Shown here piece by piece: positions 4,695 through 5,415 of a stretch of DNA of 5,415 nucleotides. Source of the stretch: an uncultured Bacteroidota bacterium (GTDB lineage: Bacteria; Bacteroidota; Bacteroidia; NS11-12g; UBA955); contig CAIRMY010000356.1 of the NCBI GenBank assembly GCA_903879775.1, forward strand, positions 1 through 5,415, written 5' to 3'. The notes under the pieces were generated by a model. That model was not told the DNA's origin. It made no database searches and saw nothing but the letters and a program-made list of their open reading frames with translations. How positions within the stretch are numbered: position 1 is the stretch's first letter; each line of letters opens with the position of its first letter. The translations under genes were made by a program, and so were the position numbers.

Positions 4695-5415
4695 AAATTT
4701 TAATGATGCCCGCAGGCTGGGTTTTCCGTTTTTCGGTTGTTAAATACACACCCAATTCGCCAGTTTTTTCATCTTTTAGAACGCAAATGCCTTCAATTTG
4801 GGCAGGTTTTAAATCGATCTTTTGAAGGGTGCCCTTAAACCATTTGCTTTTGTAAATGAATTGATTTCCTAAGTAATTGTAACCACATAAATAAACCATA
4901 CCATTGTAAATTGTGGCATCGCTGACAAAGAAATTGGGCTCCAAGGTTTTGAAAAATTCACAATCCTGTTGTCCCTTGTTTTTAGAAATCGTATAACAAT
5001 TGCTGTTTAAATTGCTCCAATTTTTTGTAAATAAAACCAATGAATCGCCAATGCTGATCATTGATTCACAGTCGAATGAATGCAACCTTCGTTTGTTAAA
5101 TTTGGTTTGATCAGGGTATGCGAATGAAATGGTGTCAACGTATTTAACATCCTGATTTAACACCTCTGAAATCTTGATTTTATAGATTTTAAGGTTTCGT
5201 CTGGTTCCAAGATTGTTGCCAAAATCACCAATATAAAAGTAAACAGAATCGTAAGTTAAGGCTTCCCAATCTTCATTTGAAAAGGGTAATTTGACTTTGA
5301 ACTTAATGATGTCCTTCTTTTTTTCGAGGGACACTTCACTGTTTCCAAATGGATTGTTCAATGCGTACAAATAAGGGTCATTTCCACCATCATTGAGGGT
5401 CCAAAAATAACCTTG
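4693..5415 (-). CDS. Propeller-like protein, 5' end outside the window (partial)
   Basis: The minus-strand frame is open from the right edge to TAG at 4695-4693, giving 240 visible residues that begin QGYFWTLNDGGNDPYLYAL. A TTG at 5370 would be a false start: the in-frame codons upstream of it continue the same conserved-looking strand, so the true start lies outside. WTLNDGGNDPYLYAL (5-19), then EDWEALTYDSVYFYIGDFGNN (48-68) and LKIYKI (75-80) resemble the repeated strands of secreted Bacteroidota propeller proteins, which carry 'NDSGG..LY' and 'WEDL...YIGDIGDN' elements. Later blades include SFDCESMISIGDSLVLFTKNW, then DATIYNGMVYLCGYN, and IEGICVLKDEKTGELGVYLTTE. The protein ends GIIKI without a type IX secretion C-terminal domain. 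A signal peptide cannot be checked. It is convergent with the AAA+ gene across the heptad array. Substrate and role are unknown. Confidence 0.85.
   Translation of the reverse strand, partial: QGYFWTLNDGGNDPYLYALNNPFGNSEVSLEKKKDIIKFKVKLPFSNEDWEALTYDSVYFYIGDFGNNLGTRRNLKIYKIKISEVLNQDVKYVDTISFAYPDQTKFNKRRLHSFDCESMISIGDSLVLFTKNWSNLNSNCYTISKNKGQQDCEFFKTLEPNFFVSDATIYNGMVYLCGYNYLGNQFIYKSKWFKGTLQKIDLKPAQIEGICVLKDEKTGELGVYLTTEKRKTQPAGIIKI

Noticed and set aside
5368..5370. TTG start for the minus-strand gene at 5370
   Set aside because: The frame stays open to the window edge, and the upstream residues WTLNDGGNDPYLYAL form a family-like strand that the TTG would cut.

Overview
The window looks like a chromosomal segment from a member of the Bacteroidota. 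The base composition is AT-rich. Starts lack clear Shine-Dalgarno sequences, and several intergenic sites match the Bacteroidota sigma -7 box TAnnTTTG. The predicted proteins (a SIMPL/DUF541 protein with a signal peptide, a small outer-membrane-barrel candidate and a propeller-like protein) also fit that phylum. Species cannot be told from the sequence.

Layout from left to right. Positions 1-44 hold the 5' part of a tRNA-Arg(UCU) gene on the minus strand, with its own promoter at about 61-90. A divergent intergenic region follows, with a plus-strand -7 box at 188-195. Next come two plus-strand genes for exported proteins: a SIMPL-domain protein (235-969) and a probable outer-membrane beta-barrel protein (1014-1736). 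They are separated by 44 bp that contain a small hairpin. After an 84 bp gap with a TAAGTTTG box lies the largest gene (1821-4448). It encodes an 875-residue cytoplasmic protein with two tandem beta-rich N-terminal domains, an acidic linker and two complete CbxX/CfqX (CbbX/SpoVK)-type AAA+ modules. A convergent minus-strand gene enters from the right edge (4693-5415, 5' end outside) and encodes a propeller-like protein.

The most unusual part is the 244 bp between the two convergent stop codons. It begins with a perfect 20 bp inverted repeat whose left arm is the last six codons plus the stop of the AAA+ gene. It continues with 25 consecutive heptanucleotides in unbroken 7 bp phase (consensus GCGTTTA, 4474-4648), an 11 bp spacer, and five heptads in the opposite orientation (AAACRCT, 4660-4694). 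These last heptads run into the stop codon of the convergent gene. The array alternates sense and antisense blocks and can fold on itself, so it may act as a bidirectional terminator or a structured 3' UTR, or it may be a member of a dispersed heptad repeat family.

No pathway links all the genes. The two exported proteins may be co-transcribed. The AAA+ protein has its own putative promoter and is probably a self-contained remodelling ATPase whose target is read by its N-terminal beta domains; that is inference.
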